From assembly GCF_018531195.1 (NCBI RefSeq), contig NZ_JAHDYS010000010.1, forward strand, positions 123,396 through 187,395: a stretch of DNA of 64,000 bases, given 5' to 3'. This DNA is from Pelotalea chapellei. GTDB lineage: Bacteria > Desulfobacterota > Desulfuromonadia > Geobacterales > Pseudopelobacteraceae. Below, in pieces: positions 63,856 to 64,000 of this stretch. The notes beneath the pieces are model-generated. The model had not been told where the DNA came from. It saw only the letters and a program-made list of their open reading frames with translations, and ran no database searches. Both the position numbers and the translations under genes were made by a program. Positions within the stretch are counted from its first letter, which is position 1. Each line of letters starts with the position of its first letter.

Positions 63856-63880
63856 ATCTGTGATCCTCGCTTAGCCGGTA

Positions 63881-63970
63881 GGTTGTTGAAAAACAGCCAT
63901 CTCGCCGCCGTCCTCGAAACCCGCCTTGTGCGGCGTAGCGCTGCTACGCCTTGTATGTTGGACTGACAGT
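63881..63970. repeat. Intergenic repeat-like element with palindrome
   Basis: The stretch starts GGTTGTTGAAAAACAGCC and contains GGCGTAGC-GCT-GCTACGCC (63932-63950), an 8-bp stem with a 3-nt loop. It is reminiscent of short dispersed intergenic repeats in Geobacter-type genomes. Only one copy is in this window, so repeat status is inference. Confidence 0.4.
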
Positions 63971-64000
63971 AACTAGATTCTCTGTTCCAGGACATGGCAG

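Noticed and set aside
1..64000. CRISPR arrays, insertion sequences, rRNA and tRNA genes
   Set aside because: No regular repeat-spacer pattern, transposase or structural RNA signature was seen.

Overview
The window looks like chromosome from a metal-reducing member of the Desulfuromonadota (Geobacter and relatives). The reasons are giant multiheme c-type cytochromes of the CxxCH/CxxxxCH type, a PqqD/radical SAM/SPASM peptide-modification trio of the kind known from Geobacter (GeoRSP), a periplasmic-facing [NiFe] uptake hydrogenase, and small extracytoplasmic cytochromes and ferritin-like proteins. Species assignment is inference; no rRNA or tRNA gene was seen.

Layout. (1) 1-3.2 kb: the 3' end of a giant multiheme cytochrome, cut by the window edge, followed by a 20-codon gene for a Cys-terminated peptide and a long hairpin. 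(2) 3.3-15.4 kb: a reverse-strand Tat lipoprotein, then a forward glycan block (membrane glycosyltransferase, WecB-type epimerase, NAD-dependent epimerase, radical SAM/SPASM protein, GT2, PIG-L deacetylase, methyltransferase-GT2 fusion, TMTC-like TPR membrane protein) and an ankyrin protein. (3) 16.0-24.7 kb: a complete 2814-residue cytochrome with 34 heme motifs. Its last 16 motifs match the left-edge gene one for one, and it too is followed by a 20-codon Cys-terminated peptide gene and a hairpin. (4) 24.9-38.7 kb: exported proteins, two beta-helix proteins, an orphan ResB-like protein, the PqqD/rSAM/SPASM trio, a PhnD-like lipoprotein and a YedE-type transporter, mostly one long forward operon. 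(5) 38.8-41.3 kb: parvulin isomerase, CheY and CheX-like proteins. (6) 41.4-54.2 kb, reverse strand: surface polysaccharide genes running from an EPS-type MarR regulator and GDP-L-fucose synthase through flippase, acyltransferase, glycosyltransferases and a YfhO-like protein to a tRNA-type methyltransferase. (7) 54.2-58.3 kb: a DUF4139-like exported protein, a HEAT-like protein, a ferritin-like protein and a monoheme cytochrome. (8) 58.3-63.9 kb: hydrogenase protease, the hydrogenase small, large and cytochrome b subunits, and mnmA, ending in an intergenic repeat.

The most interesting item is the repeated cassette of giant cytochrome, 20-residue peptide (MKKx[ST]Yx[KR]PR[IV]V[GA]SA[DE]V[HY]PC) and hairpin. 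The peptides carry a Y-x-x-P-x-[IV] element resembling leader motifs bound by PqqD-like recognition domains in other RiPP systems, and a PqqD/radical SAM/SPASM locus lies about 9 kb from the second copy. I propose, as inference, that these peptides are substrates of that system and that the modified peptide serves the cytochrome or its maturation.
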